Shown in pieces: positions 60,601 through 64,000 of a stretch of 64,000 nucleotides of DNA. The notes below the pieces were generated by a model, which saw only the letters and a program-made list of their open reading frames with translations, ran no database searches and was not told the DNA's origin. The DNA lies in contig NC_061452.1 in assembly GCF_022581195.2 (NCBI RefSeq), positions 9,617,501 through 9,681,500 on the forward strand, read 5' to 3'. Both the position numbers and the translations under genes were made by a program. The DNA comes from Helicoverpa zea (taxonomy: Eukaryota > Arthropoda > Insecta > Lepidoptera > Noctuidae). The stretch's first letter is position 1; each line of letters starts with the position of its first letter.

Positions 60601-61667
60601 CCTTGATTTTTAAAACTAAAAGCTATTATACACTACGTAATTACTTTTCTAATTACGTTTTTGTCTTTGTCTACGTGCCTAGAATTTAACAATGAATTTA
60701 TTTTTTCTTTTCCAAAAATGCAGAAAAGCCCCCTCGTACACATTTGCCAGTAAGCCGGAGGCAATTGCGAAGTCAACTACCCCTGGCCCAGGGGAGCACA
60801 ACCCTAATCACAACTATGTCTTGAGGAGGAAGCCAGCGTACTCCATGGGTCCAGCCTTCAGGTCTGTCAAGGAAGTCGAGGAGACACCAGCACCTAATAT
60901 TTACTGTGACAAAATGGTAAGAACTCTAGCATGTGTTAAAATTACCTTGGTATAGTAGTGATTGAAATAGCTTTTTGACAAATCATACCTAATTGATTTT
61001 CAAATTGTGTATAATCGTAACGGACTGACGATGATGTTTTGTGACATGTTGATTCAAAGCAAATAGTTGAAAATATTTTTGATAAACAAGAATAGCTTGT
61101 TATGGAAATTTTTTATCTCATTAGAAAAATCGGGAGCAATAAACTCCAGGTGAGAATATGAGAATGAAGAACCAAAATTATCAAAACTATTTACACAATT
61201 GCACATATAAAGCTGGTCGTGAGACAAAATCAATAGTTGTTATTTTATCATTTTATTTATATAGCTGTTGTAAATACCCGCCAGAAGCCAGACAAATAAA
61301 TCACGCATTTATTTTATTTGTATCTAATAGTCAGTACTTTGTAACTATTATACTTGATTTAGAGACACGCCACAATAACAAACTGATGACATTAATAAAA
61401 TGTTATTGAGAAAATCTATTCGATTTATTCAAGTTCATTTTTAAATAACTTTGTTATTTTTTTGCAATTTCGATGCTTTATATATTGGAAAGAAATTGTA
61501 TTTTCAATTCGCAAAGTTATATTTTTTTATGATTTCAGTTTATGGTGAACAAGCCGACTCCTCCAGCGCCCAGTTTCGGCATCCGGCACAGTCCATTCCT
61601 TGGCAAAACAGAAGAACACTTGAAACCCGCAGACCTGGAACATAGAATTCAAAGTCAAACCTATTAA
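57667..61667 (+). CDS. ODF3: SHIPPO-repeat protein, ODF3/CIMAP-like
   Basis: Sperm-tail/axonemal microtubule-associated protein of the outer dense fiber 3 family. Five exons: 57667-57799, 58502-58630, 58960-59176, 60724-60916 and 61539-61667. All junctions are GT-AG and keep frame (phases 1, 1, 2, 0), giving 266 residues, close to the 254 of human ODF3. PGP repeats are seen in exon 1 (GTPGPDHYE), exon 3 (VPGPGAHTPN) and exon 4 (TTPGPGEHNPN), with the companion words SPAYTFG, PPAYSM, APSYTF, KPAYSMG and a C-terminal PAPSFGIRHSPFLG matching the human C-terminal TFGIKHS. The N-terminal RVGPI...TPGPDHY matches the human start, so the gene appears complete. A polyadenylation signal lies at 61769. 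Intron 1 holds a MITE and intron 3 a coding-like frame of unknown origin. Confidence 0.88.
57941..58072. mobile_element. MITE in SHIPPO gene intron 1
   Basis: Inverted ends GAG(A)GTTACACCATTTAACTAT on the left and their complement ending GGTGCAACTCCC on the right enclose about 80 bp. This is a small element type I recognise as common in noctuid-like moths. It encodes nothing and lies well away from splice sites. Confidence 0.7.
58323..58390 (-). repeat. moth repeat tail fragment
   Basis: A copy of the GGCCTGTGCCCAGCAGTGGG segment found at the centre of the 16287-16530 foldback, here in opposite orientation and inside intron 1 of the SHIPPO gene. Confidence 0.6.
59682..60032 (+). other. coding-like open frame in SHIPPO intron 3
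   Basis: An open frame of about 116 codons with no early ATG reads ETPPPLFKETLCKEKRKK, then ALCKELEKAIVDHAKATKDS and NWPKLNEYRTKITENRSNKE. Its charged, helical composition differs from the AT-rich noise around it. I cannot name it. It is not in frame with the host exons and has no clear splice sites, so it may be a retro-inserted gene fragment. An AAGAAAAA-type simple run lies within it. Confidence 0.25.
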
Positions 61668-61768
61668 CAATTACAAAGACATAATCATTAATTTTATACG
61701 TATTTAGGTAATTTTATAAATTATTTATAAATCCAATATTATCTGCTATTTATCGAATTTAATTCTGA

Positions 61769-61774
61769 AATAAA
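61769..61774 (+). terminator. polyadenylation signal of the SHIPPO gene
   Basis: AATAAA occurs 102 bases after the TAA stop, in an AT-rich 3' flank, the usual position for cleavage and polyadenylation. Confidence 0.65.
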
Positions 61775-64000
61775 GTTTCCACTAAATAATAATACCTGGG
61801 CTTCTCATAAAAATATTCTGTAAGAGCAACGGTAACTTAATGGGTTAACTTTAAAACGAATTCATAAACTAGTTGGATAAAGACGGCTCGGATATAAATT
61901 GAGATTTAATACTTTACCACGCAAGCGCTGGTATTAAAACGCGATCAAAGTTAATTTCGCAAAGTTTCGCTGAAAGTCGGCCACTGCGCTGATTTGTATG
62001 CAATGTTTACCGGACCCGTGACGTCACTATACTCCCGCCTCTGCGTAGTCACTTCAAACTTGGTTTTTACCGCTCATTTCACTTATTATTGTGGCCTCGC
62101 TATCTATTCAACGTCACTCAAGCCGCATGATATGCCATTAAACCAGGTAAACCTTAGCACTTCAGAAATGAAACTTAATGCTCATTGTCGATAAGAAGAC
62201 TTTCTCATAATGTTCCTGCCCCAACGTCTATCAAATTACAAAACAAATAATGAACAGTTATTTGTCAATTGAAATGCAATAACAGTCAGACAACACTCAA
62301 ACAAATAAAATAGAAAGGAGTACCGAGCGGCAAACAATTGAAAAGTTCAATATTAAATTTACGAACAAAGAAAACCGGTCTAAGAGGATGGAGCATACGA
62401 AAGCCAACATATATTCCTTTAAAATCAAGGCAGATTATTCGCCGTAGTCTCAATCACAAACAGTGGAGGAATACAAACGTAGCAAGTCAAACATATCTCG
62501 ACTGTGCATGGCCGATGCTCCCTCGCTTACTGTTAGTTTTCAATTATTAGGTTTACGCCGGCTAAGGTATGCCTTTCACTTGTTCCCTATTTGATTATCG
62601 AAGGCAAATATCATTTGAGAAACGCATTAATGGAAGTCAGAACGCCTGCTCAGTTATGCTTGTTTGTACCGCTGAAATCGTTCACCCCAAGAAAATAATT
62701 TCCTTAGTGAAAGTTTTCGACAACTTGACATTGTAGATTCATATTACCTATTTTCCTGATGTTTGTTTTTTACTCAGAACGTTTCAGTAAAATCGACCAA
62801 AATCGTGTTATGTAATAGGTCACGGTATTCTCCTTCTGGGGTCTTCTCATTGGAAGCATTATTCAATAGGTGGACTAACAAAGATAGGACCACTGTAAAG
62901 CCATTTTTAAATAAACAATTAAAATGGCAGACAAATTCGCGATAATTTCACTGGGGTTTTTATAATGTCCTTAAATTACCAGGAGCTAAATAGGTGCTAT
63001 TAATTGGCAGTTAAGGTCGGCGCGTCGTTCTGCAAATGGCGTTAAATTGAGCCGGGACGGCGCGGCGGGCGCGTCGGCGCCTGAGTGCATAATCACCTCC
63101 AACCATGCCTCCAACGCAATCGCGATAGCGTGAACTTACTCATGTAAGCTCTTTACTGCAACCTGGTTGCTAACATTATCTATAGGCTTGCAAAATTCTG
63201 TTAATACATTTTCAATATTTAAGCCACTCATTGCCAAACGAAGCAATATCGTATGCTGTTTTGCTCTCTCAAACCGCGTGGAGGGACATAATAATAAAGT
63301 GAGTTCGTTTGTAACTAATCCATGCGCACGAAATCCCTGGCTAAATATAGTATTGCTTTATAAAAACCTCGGGTATCACTTCATTTTCGGATCAATGTTC
63401 AATATGTAATCCCTTTTTAATGAACGGCCGCTAAGTCCTACTCCGTTATGAGAGTAAATCACCTCATCATCCATCTGGATCCAAGCTTAGGCCTTTAATA
63501 TACAACATATCTAAATATCACTTATTTATATGAACCGTCCATTACAATGTTTTTTATTAAAAACTTCATTCATGTGTACAAATCGAACAACATTCATATC
63601 AATTCATTCCGTTTGCTAAATAAATATTTGATGACGCTGAAATATTTTAATAAAAAAACGATGCATTTACAATACATCAACATTTTTACCTTTGCATTAT
63701 TTATATACACTCTGTTTGTCATTGTATAAAATATAGGTGATTTGAGTGCCAAAATTAATGGCGGTTCAGTACGTAAAAAAACATTTTATTTTCTATCAGC
63801 GTCGGAGGTGCACGAGAACCACATGCGTATACCTGTGCTCTGAAACTAGTTGCGAGCTGCCAATTAATTTGGCGATTCATACCTTTAATATTTGTTGTTT
63901 TCTTGAGGATAAAGCACCGTTCAGTCAGTGTTTGCTTACACATAAGAGGACAATCTACATGTGGTCGAACAGGGTCGAACTATGTTGTATAACTGCTCTA
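61775..64000. other. intergenic stretch at right edge
   Basis: No gene recognised. A GC-rich, repeat-free island at 63015-63090 (GGCGCGTCGTTCTGC, GCGGGCGCGTCGGCGCC) stands out and may be regulatory. Short frames elsewhere lack ATG starts or splice context. Confidence 0.4.

Overview
The window is eukaryotic and looks like moth (Lepidoptera) nuclear DNA. It is AT-rich and intron-containing, and it is crowded with lepidopteran-type mobile DNA: Helitrons with TC...CTAG ends inserted between A and T, tRNA-derived SINEs, and several MITE types. A noctuid-like species is my guess from the repeat types, not something the sequence proves. Real coding sequence is a small fraction; most other open frames are chance or repeat-derived. 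|| Region 1 (1-11.4 kb, minus strand): a head-to-tail tandem array of four insect gustatory receptor (Gr) genes of one clade, spaced about 360-440 bp apart. The plan is four exons of about 675, 78, 136 and 173-182 nt, and the last exon carries the Gr signature TYTVA(L/I)VQF. The rightmost gene (9402-11387) is intact. The next (7292-8963) has one in-frame stop, the third (2407-6864) has a 4-bp frameshift plus a Helitron in intron 3, and only exon 1 of the fourth (1371-2045) lies in the window. At the left edge a Harbinger-like MITE appears to have inserted into a copy of itself. || Region 2 (11.4-44.5 kb): mostly non-coding. Two Helitron copies of 2.6 and 2.9 kb (13445-16045 and 29769-32642) face each other in inverted orientation about 13.7 kb apart, both carrying the same nested GC-rich MITE at different lengths. 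A long-TIR foldback element, a short Lep1-like Helitron, a Harbinger transposase fragment (about 36.3-37.6 kb) and an aldehyde oxidase pseudo-exon (39.05-39.29 kb) also lie here. || Region 3 (44.5-51.6 kb): a 7.1-kb LTR element with two 224-bp LTRs that look identical, a perfect 5-bp target duplication and no gag/pol frame. Its interior is AT-rich with three successive tandem arrays, so it resembles a large non-autonomous retrotransposon derivative. || Region 4 (52-64 kb): two housekeeping or cell-structure genes. Mitochondrial ATP synthase coupling factor 6 is on the minus strand (52085-52441), with two perfect CRE palindromes about 560-580 bp upstream. A five-exon SHIPPO-repeat (ODF3/CIMAP-like) sperm-axoneme protein is on the plus strand (57667-61667). 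A small hAT element with perfect 8-bp target duplications lies between them. The genes do not form one pathway; the only functional cluster is the chemoreceptor array.
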